The notes beneath the pieces are model-generated. The model was given only the letters and a program-made list of their open reading frames with translations, made no database searches and was not told where the DNA came from. A stretch of 64,000 nt of DNA from Isoetes taiwanensis (taxonomy: Eukaryota; Streptophyta; Lycopodiopsida; Isoetales; Isoetaceae), in the NCBI GenBank assembly GCA_021234155.1, contig JAJEKV010000216.1, positions 496,001-560,000 on the forward strand, in the 5' to 3' direction. Each line of letters begins with the position of its first letter. Position 1 is the stretch's first letter. Positions 43,116 to 54,400 of this stretch are shown piece by piece. Made by a program: the position numbers and the translations under genes.

Positions 43116-43224
43116 GTAACGTTTTTGCTTGAAAAACTTAACCAGGGAAAAGAGGAAGGTCTTGTCATTCTTCCTTCCCTACAAAGTGGTCCGACTCGAG
43201 TGAGTCTTATCACGCCACCTAGGG
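43116..43224 (+). pseudogene. Left part of an exon split by the solo LTR
   Basis: An open frame reads NVTFLLEKLNQGKEEGLVIL...TRVSLITPPR and runs straight into the LTR duplication TAGGG. With the LTR and one TAGGG removed it continues into VAKRSA, a stop, and then an open tail ending at 44959. Family unknown. Confidence 0.35.
43220..43224. repeat. 5-bp target duplication, left of solo LTR
   Basis: TAGGG immediately before the LTR start, matching 44812-44816. Confidence 0.85.
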
Positions 43225-44811
43225 TGTGACGTTCCACATTTTTACGCCTATTTAAGTATAAATACATGACACGTCACTATGGATAATTAATGGCACATTA
43301 ATTATTCATAAGCTAAGGTTAGCTATGTTAATAATTAAATTATAAAGGTGGAAACCTAACCCAAAACCCTAATTCGAATTTAGGGCTTATCCTAATATTA
43401 AAAAGGGCTAAAATACCAAATTAGTTAATTAGTGACATGCCACTTGGCCCAAATCGATTGGGCAAGGCGGGGTTTCCATTTTGGACACCCAAATTAAGGC
43501 TTTGGGGCCCCAATTCGAATTAGGAGCGGTTGGGGATGGAGGAGGAGGAGGGAGCAGCGGGCACCCTTGAAAGAATCGAGATGGAGCCATCCCAAGCCCG
43601 ATTCGGCCTGTTAGCCTATAGCTTAGCCGTGTTATCTGAGAGGGTAGCGCCCCTATTGGGCACTTGTTGTGTGTATTTCTTCTGTTTCTCTGTGTTCTCT
43701 ATGTTTACTGAGGGAACTAACCCTTGATTGCAAAGGTGAGTTCTCCTTATCTCCCGATTCTCAGACTTGCTCTTAAATGATGGATTGATAGTTCTTTGCT
43801 TGCATAGTATTACTCTTGAAATGGGGGAATTACGGGGGTAGAGACCTCTGAGCCCATGTATTGTAGTATGCTCCTAGATAGAGCCCTGTATTATTCCCAT
43901 TAGTTGCGGCCTGTGCACAAGAGACCACCGAGTCGTGGATGCTATGGAATTGCTTAGCACCGGATAAGGGACCAGTGGTGAAGTGGGGGTGGGGTCTTGC
44001 ACGAACATAAAAGGCTCCCGAGACTCCTACAGTGGGATAGGCCCGATAGCCGGGCCACGAGAGGGCGGGGGTATGGGTCCGACACTCCCGGGTGCGCAGG
44101 TGTGACCGTATGGGGCACCCCGTGCTTTGAGTAGATTTAGGGTGAGTAAGTCGGGCACGGATGCGGGTCGCTGATGCTGCACGTGATTCTCTAGCTCACC
44201 CATGGAACCACTGCGGATCCCCGAAGGGGACACTTCCCCGACCCTCATCTGGACGAGGCTTCATGAACCCCGAGTAGGCTCAAGGGTGATACCTTGAGTC
44301 TCAAGGTGTCCGGAAGGCTATAGTGACGCCATAGCATGATTGGACTCATCCGCAAAGTGTGCACAGAGGGGCGGATGGAGGGACAACTTAGCCGATGTTC
44401 TATGCCGCCCAACGCCATGCAAGATTCGGTCCGGCTGATCTCTTGAGGCCTAGCCCCGTCGATCCTCACCGAGTCTCGAGCGGGGTAGAACCATGGGTTT
44501 GGGGTGTTTTCCTTAGGATTACATGCATATTCTTTGCCGTTAGTACTTGATGGATGTGCCACCCTTCGTGGTGGTTATTTATATATGATTTATGCCGTGT
44601 GCTAACATGTATTCGCCCGCCGACATAGGAGCCCCATTGAAGGCGTGGGCGAATGACCCCTCAGTGTCCTTCACTCGGGCATCTTGCCATAGATGGCCCG
44701 AAAGTTAGACCGGAGGGCCCCTTTCGCGGGCGAAGTTGGTCGCCATGGGAGGAGAAAGTCCCCGTATGTATACGTCCCGAGGGTCGTGATATGTATTCGG
44801 GGGGCGTCACA
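43225..44811. mobile_element. Solo LTR, 1587 bp
   Basis: The block begins TGTGACG and ends CGTCACA, an inverted 7-bp terminus with the TG...CA ends of retroviral-type LTRs. It is flanked by the 5-bp duplication TAGGG. There is no internal gag-pol and only one LTR, so the internal part was lost by LTR-LTR recombination. TATAAATAC lies near 43258, and the right half is unusually GC-rich compared with its surroundings. The size suits plant Ty3-type elements, but the superfamily is not shown by the LTR alone. Confidence 0.85.
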
Positions 44812-44816
44812 TAGGG
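44812..44816. repeat. 5-bp target duplication, right of solo LTR
   Basis: TAGGG immediately after the LTR end. Confidence 0.85.
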
Positions 44817-44835
44817 TGGCTAAGCGTAGTGCGTA

Positions 44836-44959
44836 ATCTAGTTGCAAAATTGTTGAAAATCTTGCTGATGATTCTGTTAGCATGATTGGATGTACTCCTG
44901 GGGAGACTTCTGTCTCAAAGGCTGAAAAACCAGGAAGTTTTTCAAAGCAAGTGAAGTGA
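44836..44959 (+). pseudogene. Right part of the LTR-split exon, C-terminal end
   Basis: The frame reads SSCKIVENLADDSVSMIGCT and continues to SKQVK with a TGA at 44957-44959. It is separated from the left part by the LTR and by one in-frame TAA at 44833-44835. It looks like a protein C-terminus. Family not recognised. Confidence 0.35.
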
Positions 44960-46793
44960 TGCAGGGTCGTATGCTATATTAAAAGTAAGATACATTTATA
45001 ATATTTATTTATACATGAATTTAGTCCATGGTTACTAAATCATATGATATCTGCTTGGTGCAGAGTACATAATGGGTCCACGGTCACCCTTTATGTTTGA
45101 TCTGAGGGAAGGAACGTTTCTTTGAAGTTGGCGTAATTTTTTTTGTTGCGTAATAACATCTGTTGTTGAATATTATGGAGTTTTCTGGATGATTATGGAT
45201 ACCAAATGTTCAGAATATTTTAAGACATTCGGTATGGTTAAGCATGTGAAGATGCACGGTTCTATTTGACTTTAGTTGCCTTAAGATTTTAAGATTTATA
45301 AGTAGCATAATCTGCTAAATGTTGCAATGGACTGTCCGCCTACCTTTTGATTTAATATTGTAATAAGCTTCTGGATATGATGCTAAGACATCAGTTGCTA
45401 AATATTATGGAATGGAAGTACTAAGCCATGGTTCTTTTGTGATGCTTGATCTTGAGTTTTATGTTTAATCAGCTGAAAGTTGTAACTGGGTATATACCTA
45501 CTTTTGGATTTAATATTGGAAATTCTGGCTATAATAGACACCCGATGCAATTTGTATTTTATGGAATTAAAGGTCTCTGTTAATTATGGATACCGAAACT
45601 TGTGAATATTCTGAGGATTTCGGTTGCACTAAATAAAATGTTATGGTGGATAGCAACAAATTTTATGGTTGGTTCTTCTCAAAAAATGAAAAAACTGAAT
45701 ATGTTGTAATATGTTGTATCAGGTTGTTTCTCATGTTTATGGCATATACTGCTGTGATTACGAATTACTTATATCATTTCCAAGCTAAAGATCATATCAT
45801 GCTAATTACCCATACTGCCTAAGCATATGCATCGTTATACCACTTGTCCTACTTTCCATAATACATCTACACACCCAAACTTAAGCATTAGAATAACCTT
45901 TCCTGTAAGCTGCCACTATTAAACAACCATTACATGCATTTACTGCCGATGAAATACCAGCCTTCTAGATCATAAAAGCATAATTTTACACGTCCAAAAA
46001 TTAGCCTCCACCAATGGCCATAACCAACCTTTAAACGATCCCTATTATCCTAAGTTTACAGTCAGCAGAGAACACCCAAACAACATACAAAGCTAAGCAG
46101 AAACAACATAATTAAAAAACCTATAAGAACCTAAAGACAACAAGGCATAGGGCCATGCACCAACCCCAACAAAACCCACTGCGAGGAACTCATAAGCGAG
46201 ACAAAGACACAAACACCAAAAAAAGATCTTTGCATAGAGCCTTCCTGCACAAACAAAACGCCCACCACTAACCGTGAGCCTATGGAAACAAAGGAATAAA
46301 TGCACAAAGAGCCACAACATCCCCTAATGCACAAAAGAAACAATGAGAGGCCAATAAAGGACTCATTGCACTCATCCAACAACAAGATTAGACACAGACA
46401 CAAGCATCCAAATCACCATAAACTTTCTTAACATGTATTTACCAAAAGCCATCTATTTTCTGAACCATTATTCAAGCCTTGTGGAGCGTTACCTTATACA
46501 TTACCTTAGCATTTCTGTTGTAAGCTTATAGCCTTACCAGCAAGGAACCATGAGCCAAAAGGATGTCAACACAATTTATAGCATCCAACAATTCAATCAA
46601 AATGCTAAAATCCTGTATTTACACTTTGTAATACTCGTTCTCTCTAGAATACAATCAAGCAACAAAAACCACAAACAACCCAAGTTTATATCTTCCAACC
46701 ATTTGAATTCAAAGAATAATTTTTCCATTCTTCAATAATTCATTCCAGAATACAATCAAGCAAACTTTCTCTTTACCACATAACAAACCTAAC
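44960..46793. other. Unassigned, AT-rich
   Basis: About 1.8 kb with loosely repeated phrases (AATATTATGGA, TTATGGATACC) between 45150 and 45620. There is no gene evidence. It may hold downstream exons of the minus-strand frame at 46794, but none was recognised. Confidence 0.45.
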
Positions 46794-46958
46794 CTGAGTT
46801 CTTTCGCCTCCCATTTCTGAGACTTGTTTTTGCTCCTTAGGAAATGACACTGGCTTTTTTCCATACTTGGTTCTAGCAAGCTTGTTGAATGGCAAGTTAC
46901 CAGCAAGCTGCGCCTTGCTTTTCTTCCCAGGATGCCTTTCATATACTCCCCTTGGCAT
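46794..46958 (-). CDS. Candidate first exon: basic 55-residue N-terminus
   Basis: ATG at 46958 opens MPRGVYERHPGKKSKAQLAG and a Lys/Arg-rich sequence that ends exactly at an ACTCAG|GTTAGG donor (46794/46793). The length is 165 bp, phase 0. The 'PRG.YER.PGKK' start resembles short basic DNA-binding tails, but I cannot name a family. It lies 278 bp downstream of another minus-strand gene end. The next exon would be below 46793 and was not found. Confidence 0.35.
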
Positions 46959-47235
46959 TGTAAATCATCTCTGCAACTCCCAATCGCAACTGGATAACTC
47001 CGATGATGCCCCATCCTTCGGCAAGTCCATATCTGTGTAACAAGAAGAAGAAATAACATAAAATGCAGGTTATGGCTCAAGGTCGCAATTAGAAGAACAG
47101 AGCTAATACCAAATCAAAAACAATAAAAACCAAATTGGGAATTGAACTCAACAAGTCCGCCACATTGGTTTTCCTTTTTTTTCTTTCAATTTATTGCTGA
47201 TTAACAACCTCAGACTATGAGGAGGAATACAATCT

Positions 47236-47784
47236 TTACATTTTATCGAAAAGTTCTCTCCTCAGAACCAACCTTCTTGTTGTCCTTAAAGAACTCAAAA
47301 CTCGACATGCCCCATGTAGAGATTCTAACAACTTTCTACATTCCATGAGCGCCCATTCCTCTTCAACATCTAGAATATGTGCATCGCTCTCTCCAATGTT
47401 TATAACCCCGGTTGGATCGTGGGTGTCCTTAAACAATGTTCCTCCACTGGTTTCAAGACCAAATTCCTTTGTAACAAACATGTTTCTTCCTGCACAAAGA
47501 AATTGCAAGATAAAGTCCGCTTTGGTATCCTGTACCTTCAACACGATAAGAAGAAAGAAGAAAAAAATCATTGCAAGCTTCTAAAAGATGCAATTATAAA
47601 GATGAAATAGAAGAGTATCTAAATACAAGGTCGCTTTTATGTCGATGGAGCATTCCGTAAAAGCTGCCCACTTGTTTCATGAAGCTTCGTTTTCCAGTCA
47701 CCAAAAAAACATTGTCAAGCAATTGATCACTAAGGTCACGGAAAATATATGTTTGAGGGGCAGTTCTCAAGATCTCAGATGTCT
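47236..47784 (-). CDS. Two-exon 3' end of an unidentified gene
   Basis: Exon 47784-47627 follows a CTTTTTAG acceptor and encodes TSEILRTAPQTYIFRDLSDQ, then LLDNVFLVTGKRSFMKQVGS, ending GACCTT|GTATTT. After a 91-bp pyrimidine-rich intron, exon 47535-47236 begins phase 0 with VQDTKADFILQFLCAGRNMF and continues through NIGESDAHILDVEEEWALME to a stop at 47236. The phase matches, both splice sites are canonical, and the two exons are free of stops over 150 residues, so this is probably a real gene end. I do not recognise the family, and upstream exons beyond 47784 are not identified. Confidence 0.55.
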
Positions 47785-48960
47785 CTAAAAAGAAATGCAA
47801 ATGCATTTATTGGCGGGGAAGACCTTTTACTCCACATCTAACTCCACCCCCTCTCTGTTAGCATTCTTCCAATTTCCTTTGCCAAGAAATAGCGATATAA
47901 GCGCCAATGTTTGCATATCATCAAAAGTTCTTGACAGACCGGTGAGCTTTGGAGCTTCTAATAAGTGACTTTACCTATCGCTTATACCTTGAATAATGAT
48001 ATGTATGAAACCAAATACCATTATTCCTAAGAATTGGCATAGACAAAGGGAATAACAACCACCAATATGAAAATGATGAACCTCCAATATCTTTGGTTAT
48101 GCTTTGAGCCGGAACCTTATCCTTAAAATCGAGGAGCAAATACAATTAGCATCCAACTTAGGGAATCCCGAATTTCTTCCTCAAAACGTGTCAACCGGAC
48201 GATAAGCATGTGCAACTAGAATCTCATCCACAAATTTACCTCCTTGACTAATTACAAAGCCGAAAGCACTTGTGCTTTCCAATGTGAAGATAAATCATCT
48301 AGCTTTTTTCGCTTGATGTAATGGTGGCGATTGGCGGGGTTTCATTGTCACCCGGGATCCTAGAGAGACGTGCATGTCAATCCAATTGCCATCTTCATCC
48401 TTTTTTATTCCTCAAAACAACCTTCTTGACTTCATATCGATGCCTAGCCATGGCCCGCATTAAAAAACAAAACCCAAAATTTTATAACCTCCAACATAGA
48501 ACATGAACCCGTCAGTCCAGACAAAATGAAATCAAGACGATATACCTTTGTTTAAATACCACAAGATGGGCTAGAATGCAGAGGGACAATATGGCGCTTC
48601 AATGTAGAAGAGGTCACGAGGTTCGATTGAGGAATTTTCCAAAAAGGGAGGCGGGTTTGGTTGAATTTTTTGCTTGACGGGTTTGTATTCAAAGTTTTTT
48701 TTTTTTTAACCCTCAAAATTTTGAATTTCGATATGGGTTACACTTAGAAGGTTTTTTCGGTGGGTTTGCTAATTTTGAAAGCACATTAATTCTTTTGGTC
48801 ATTAATGCTCTCATTAATGCCTTTGTCATTATTGCTTGATGAGAGTGCAAGTAGGATGCCAACTAGAATCTATTGCCACGTAATACTGGGATTAACGCAA
48901 ATGAGCTTCTCTCCTGCCGCGGGTTTTTGGCTGACGTGGTTTTTTTTTTTCTCGAAATGG
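47785..48960. other. Unassigned stretch
   Basis: May contain upstream exons or promoter of the minus-strand gene at 47236-47784. A 61-residue frame at 48321-48506 has no family motif. Confidence 0.4.
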
Positions 48961-49064
48961 GACATTGTGTGATCTCATCCGGCCTCTAATGGCTATCGAT
49001 CTGGGGGTGTCCCCATCGAAGCTCAAAACCCATTGACGGTCGTTGGGTGAAATAAATAAACATA
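48961..49064 (+). mobile_element. SINE-like copy S4
   Basis: GGCTATCGATCTGGGGGTGT, CATCGAAGCTCAAAACCC (B box-like) and CGTTGGGTGAAATAAATAAA match S2 at 31972-32067. It belongs to the same family, 17 kb away. Confidence 0.65.
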
Positions 49065-49132
49065 AAGAATAAAAGCCGATGGGGATGAAAGTAGGCTAGT
49101 GGGGATCCATGGTAATTAAAAGCAATACCTCT

Positions 49133-49510
49133 TTATCCCATGGGCACTAAAACACAAGGCAATAACACGGTGTTCAATTCGTGGTGTTTTTTTCTATTGA
49201 TTTAGTTAAAGTCTAGTTATTGCATTTAACGATGGTAATATTTAAAATGTCTGTTTGCTATCAGATAAGGAATGAATGTCTATTTGTTGTCAAATAAAGA
49301 AGGGTGCCTACTGATGAAGTCCCAACTTTATAGAGTTGAAACTAAGAAAATGATTTATCCCATGGGCATCAAAACATAAGGCAAAAACATGGATTCAATT
49401 CATGTTTTATCTATTGATGTAGTTAAAGTCTATTTATTTTATTCAATCGTGGCAATATTTAGAATGTCTATTTGCTATCAGATAAAGAAGGAGTATCTAT
49501 TTATTTATCA
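49133..49510. repeat. Tandem duplication, about 220-bp unit
   Basis: TTTATCCCATGGGCA starts units at 49133 and 49353. Both continue with AAAACA[CT]AAGGCAA, AGTTAAAGTCTA and ATTTGCTATCAGATAA-like phrases. Confidence 0.8.
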
Positions 49511-49592
49511 GATAAGCCGCCGCGATAAATTTCTTGTAAGATTAATAAAAAGCAGGAAGTTTTTTGTTAGAAGTATTATGCAGGTCAGGTAT

Positions 49593-49700
49593 AAAAATTG
49601 CATTTAGGGCTAAATGAAGAAGTTATAAGAGCAGTGGATTTCCTTACTTTGAGAGGCCTTCCCAAACTTCTAGCTTTTGTATAAACTAATGATCAAAGAT
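49593..49700. repeat. Dispersed repeat flanking the TPD1-like gene, copy 1
   Basis: TGCATTTAGGG, AAATGAAGAAGTTAT, AGAGCA...TTTCCTTACTTTGAGAGG and TTCCCAAAC match 53246-53360 in the same orientation. Confidence 0.75.
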
Positions 49701-51399
49701 CAGTTATGCCATTGTCTTAGCTTCCTCGTCCATTTTGTAGGTCAATTTAAAGATGAAACACTAATTTAGGACAAGCTTATGTAGTCTATTCTATTTTATT
49801 CTATTGTTCAACATGTCACAAGTACTTCGTTACGTAAGTCTGTTGGGTCGGCTAAAAATTTATTTCATTCTTTCTCTACTTTGGATATATAGTGGGCTTT
49901 AACACCATTGTAATTTGTCAATAAATATTCTTTGTTTACATAGTTGCTACGTCGATTTTGTTGCACTAGCACTACAAGACAACTTCGACATAGCTATTTT
50001 GTGCTTTGACTTTCTTCGAAGGTATTTTACCTCCACTTATCACATTGTCATAACAGAAAGAAACTAGTTTCAGTTAACATGTAGTCATCAGAACTAAAGT
50101 ATCAATCACATTTTGTAAATAACTTAAGGTCTCTCATGATCTACAATTTCCTATTTTTGCTCTTTTACAATGCCTTCTTTTATTCTGTCCTCATCTCATA
50201 TGCTTCAAAATTTTTCATTCTTTGAGATCCAAGATAATGAAATCCATGTCTACGTACTTGTTTGCTAGAAAACTATTGCTCAAAGGACGCCAACAAGCGA
50301 AGCTTGCTCATCAAATGTATACGCTATCACTGCAGATATCGTAGATGCATTTGCAACTTAAAAGGATTGGCATTGCAGCTGAAAGAGATGAAGCAAAACG
50401 AGCACATAAGTTTTTCATATCAGGTGTCTGGTTGTTGATTAACAATTATAGGCCTACTCATATTAGCCGTGCACTACATCATGCTGAATGTGAGAAGCTT
50501 ATACAAATTACTACAAGTACTGAAATTTTCTTCATCTCTAGATATGAAATTGTTCTGCATTAGATGTTGCTCAAAACTCATACATAGAAGCTCTATCGCA
50601 TGGTTCCAATGTAAATGCTATAAGTACATCCATCACAACAAGTAATATAAACATTCGACATTAGTCCTCCTCTCCAAATAGCCAACGGCCTGTGACTGCT
50701 TAATACTTACAAGACTTTTCTTTACGCCAAAGAAAAGGAACTTGTTTAAGCGAACGAAGGCATTGTTCCTATCGGGAAATAGTGGTAATTTGTAATTCTA
50801 ATGATGTGATATGGAGGATGGTTCAAATATCTTGGTCACATTGCTAAGTGTCCCTTCAAGTGAGATGCCCACCCAACTTGGCGATTCTTATTAAGGTGTG
50901 ACTATTAATTTCTAGCAGCTAGAGACAAAAGTTGTGGCAAAGTCAATACATAGTTTTTATCTTACCCTTCTGGGGCGGGGGTTTTTAATCCCTGGTGAAA
51001 GTAATGTCTGCTGCCTCTCTTTTCAGACTTGGGTCCCATAGGCCAGTTCTATTCCGTGGATGATAAAATCATATTCTATTCTATTCTATTCTTATAAATA
51101 CTTGTATTGGGAGATGCTCTTTTATGTTAATGGCGAGCTTCAAGATTTTATGTGCACGAGGCCAATAATCAAATATGAGTGTCAAGTGAGATTCATAGCC
51201 ATATGGAAGCAATATTATACGATGGCGTACCAATATTTAATATTTGGTATTGGCACAATTAAAATTTTTGAAAGGGGAGTATAAATGTCGTTCAACATTA
51301 ATTGACGATGCTAGATACGAAATTGACAAAAACCATACGAAATGCAAAACAAGTGCACTACAAAAATGCCATTGATGATTCGGTTTTGAAAGGGAAAAA
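49701..51399. other. Upstream region of the TPD1-like gene, no other feature
   Basis: About 1.7 kb with no coding motifs. TTCTATTCTATTCTATTCT (about 51075-51092) is a short microsatellite. A promoter for the gene at 51400 is expected in the last few hundred bases but is not clearly marked. Confidence 0.45.
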
Positions 51400-51900
51400 A
51401 TGGCGCTCAGATTCGTCGTTGCTTTACTCATCCTAGCAAAAACGGCACAAGGTATATTTCATTTCTTCGATTAAACACGGTTTCTGAAGAACACATGCTA
51501 AATCAAATCAATTAAACACACTCTTTTGTTTGAAGAGAATGCTTGCTTATTAAATCTCATAATGGGCGATCATTTTTCCTTTGCAGGATGCAACAGGGAC
51601 GACTATTTGACAATAAAACAGACTCCAATTCCAAGGCCTCCGCCGCTCAAGGGAGGGATACAAGTGAGCATAAGCAGCAATTGCGACTGCACAATCCGGG
51701 ACAATTTTATAGCTTGCAATAGCAAAGATATATACACTGTTTCCGGCGTCAATCCTGAGCATATAATGTGGATCCAACCGGGCGTTTGCCAGCTGAACGA
51801 CGGCCTCCCTCTGCCTCCCCGTTTTAGCATTCAATTCCATCTTCAGGTTCCCGATCCTCAATTGGGCTTTACATTTTTCAGACAGATCTACTGTTCTTGA
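51400..51900 (+). CDS. TPD1-like cysteine-rich secreted protein
   Basis: Two exons are called: 51400-51451 encodes the signal peptide MALRFVVALLILAKTAQ, and 51587-51900 encodes the mature part. The 135-bp intron has GT/AG ends with a TTTTTCCTTTGCAG acceptor, and the phase is kept (a Gly codon spans the junction). The 121-aa product shows CNRDDYLTIKQTP, then GGIQVSISSNCDC, NFIACNS, VNPEHI, CQLNDGLPLPP and a final YC. This is the six-cysteine layout of the TPD1 family ('C...D..I.Q......G.P.Y.V.I.N.C...C....I...C..F......P..........C.VNDG.P......F......'). TPD1 is the secreted ligand of the EMS1 receptor kinase that sets anther tapetum fate in flowering plants. Relatives occur in other land plants. 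No stop or frameshift is seen. Confidence 0.8.
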
Positions 51901-53245
51901 CTGTTTTTTCCACACGATTTTTATCATGTCTCAAAAGCATTTCGTTCAATATATCGTTGTTTTAAAAACTTAAATACAGGCCTCTCCAAGTGTTGAAAAC
52001 ATGTATTGTGTGCCAGTGTTTCAGAATATGTGGCGTTTCAGGTTGACCTTAAATTAGGATATATCCCACAAGCACATAAGTATAAGAATACAAAGGAAAG
52101 GATTAATTATAAAGATGGAAGAGTGTGCACTCAAAAAATACTTACTTGGGCGGGGTTAATCCGTGATCAATAAGGCCAATGCCCTAGAGCAGTTTATGCC
52201 ACTGCACCAGGCATGTAGTGTTTTAGCATCTTCCTAAAGGAGAATGCACTTCATGAGTCCATTTAAAAATTTTTGAAATAATTATTTCAAGGATTATGCA
52301 TCGAATAGGAGCTGTAATTCATTTCAAAAAGCAGCTATTTGGTACTTATAAGAACAATTCCTTTACTGGTTTCAAGCATTGCTGGTTTTAGGCCTGTCAG
52401 AGTTCTTTGTTTGAGAAAATTACTATCATATTTGACACATGTAATCAGCAACATAGTAACTTTCTTTGTGAGCAATTTGCCAGAGCATTTAAAATCTTTG
52501 AGGATCCTCATTGCTGTTCTAATATAAGAAGTCATGTTCTATGCAGTTCATGTAATAGTAAGAACGAAAATCTGCACATAACCCCATCCAATCAATGCAG
52601 GGAATTTCGGGGCCATAGAAAGGATATGTATGAAACAGAGTCTAAAAAAAACAAACAAGACTGGGAAAATTAAGTATCAAGTCCTTGAAATGCGTGTTTG
52701 TTACCACATACATTTCTGGTCTGGAAATGTCTTGGGTTTAGCCTGTCAATGCATACTCCCCATGGTACAGCCCAGTCCTTTATATGTAGCTCTTAAAACC
52801 CTTGAGAGTTTTGGCAGTGAATCCAAATTGTGTATGCAGCCATTCTTGGGCAAAGCGGAAATATACGACCTCTGTAATTGCAGATGTAAATAAGCCTTAG
52901 TTGGCCATGCTCTGTTCATGTTCATTCTTGCATCTGTCTTACATGTCACACAACACAAACTCGTGTAACGCTTTATAAGATTAAATCAGCAAAGGCATGG
53001 TTCGCATGCTCTGGGCCTTAAGTAAAAGGCAGGATGTTTTTACATTAGAAGTAAAGGTTAATATAGTGTTCCTGAATATGGTTTCAGTTTATGGTTCATA
53101 AGAATTAGGCACGAGCTATATGCTACTAAAGGCAAGGAATCCATTTTGAGCTTCATTGCATAACTTGATGCTAACTGATCAGATGACATTAAAGTATTTC
53201 GACTACTTCATTTTCATTTTTAGCCTTTATGCAAATTAGCAATAA
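51901..53245. other. Downstream of the TPD1-like gene, unassigned
   Basis: Likely 3' UTR in the first few hundred bases. Frames at 52407-52673 and 52630-52893 have cysteines but no family motif. Confidence 0.4.
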
Positions 53246-53360
53246 AAACTGCATTTAGGGACAAATGAAGAAGTTATTAGAGCAGGAATTTCCTTGCTTT
53301 GAGAGGATTTTGTGTTCCCAAACATCTGACTTTTGCATAAACCAGTGATTAGGAAAGTCC
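53246..53360. repeat. Dispersed repeat flanking the TPD1-like gene, copy 2
   Basis: Same orientation and about 85 percent like 49593-49700. The pair brackets about 3.5 kb that includes the TPD1-like gene. Confidence 0.75.
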
Positions 53361-53748
53361 ATGCATATATACTTAGAAACTTCAAAAATTCAACGAGACA
53401 TATCCAAACCTTGCAAAACGGAACTGCATTTTACAGATGAAGCAATTTATGCATACCTTTGAAAGGGCCGGCAATCAAGAGTGGATCAAAGAATTAAAAA
53501 GGAGTTGAAAATCGCCGTCTTCGTCATCATCAATATCGCAACAGAGTAAGCAAAGCAGCAAAAAACCGATCTCTGCTGCAACCTTAACGTCCTTGGCCTC
53601 AGCATTTAGCTGTAGGGTTTAATCTCAGCCGTTGATCTCTAGATGTTATGTCCAGTAACATTATGTGGCCCAATCGGTTATGACCATAACAAAGATGTTA
53701 TGGCCATAACATTTCCTCTGCTGCCGCTGGTGATTCTCATTCTTTTGG

Positions 53749-54080
53749 GCCCTCCGCCATAGCCAAGCAACAAATCCGTCGCCATAGCCAAGCAAAAATC
53801 AACAAATCCGTCGCCATAGCAAAAATCTGTCGCTGTGTTTCTTTGGCAAAAATCCGTCGCTGTGTTAACAAATCCGTCGCTGTGTTTCTTTGGCAAAAAG
53901 AAATCCGTCGCTGTGTGATTTTCTTTCTTTTAGGCCCTCCGCCATAGCCAAGCAACAAATCCGTCGCCATAGCCAAGCAAAAATCAACAAATCCGTCGCC
54001 ATAGCAAAAATCTGTCGCTGTGTTTCTTTGGCAAAAATCCGTCGCTGTGTTAACAAATCTGTCGCTGTGTTTCTTTGTTT
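53749..54080. repeat. 185-bp tandem repeat with internal sub-repeats
   Basis: GCCCTCCGCCATAGCCAAGC starts at 53749 and again at 53934. Each unit is built from short modules such as AAATCCGTCGCCATAGC and TC[CT]GTCGCTGTGTTTCTTTGG. The open frames found on both strands here are a product of the repeat. Confidence 0.9.
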
Positions 54081-54084
54081 AAAT

Positions 54085-54320
54085 CCGGCTCTATATCTGG
54101 GAGCTCTGTTCAAATATTTGTTTAAACGGAGCTATATCTGGGAGCTCTGTTTAAATCCGGCTCCTTGCTCGTCGCTGCACCACCTGTTCCGATTTGAAAA
54201 CAAAGAAAACAGTCTTGGCTCCTTGCTCGTCGCTGCTCCTTGCTTGAAAACAGAGAAAACAGAGACTTACAATGCGGGCTTACTTGAAAACAGAGAAAAC
54301 AGAGACTTACTTGTTTATTT
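54085..54320. repeat. Cluster of short direct repeats
   Basis: The phrases are TATATCTGGGAGCTCTGTT (twice, 54100-54152), GGCTCCTTGCTCGTCGCTGC (twice) and TTGAAAACAGAGAAAACAGA (twice, 54242-54303). The pattern continues the repeat-prone region upstream. Confidence 0.85.
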
Positions 54321-54400
54321 TTCTTGCCGGAATGCAATGCGGGCTGCCAAGCTTGGCTATGGCGGCTCTGCCAAATGCCTCGGCCAAGGACGTTAAGGCC

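Noticed and set aside
43530-43727. 65-aa frame MGMEEEEGAAGTLERIEME within the solo LTR
   Set aside because: It lies wholly inside the LTR and has no known domain. Probably a chance frame in GC-rich sequence.
53749-54080. CRISPR-like regular repeats
   Set aside because: Repeat modules are contiguous without unique spacers, and the window is eukaryotic.
53678-54396. Overlapping frames on both strands with repeated CRCVSLAKIR-like peptides
   Set aside because: They are produced by the 185-bp tandem repeat and lack any domain or splice support.
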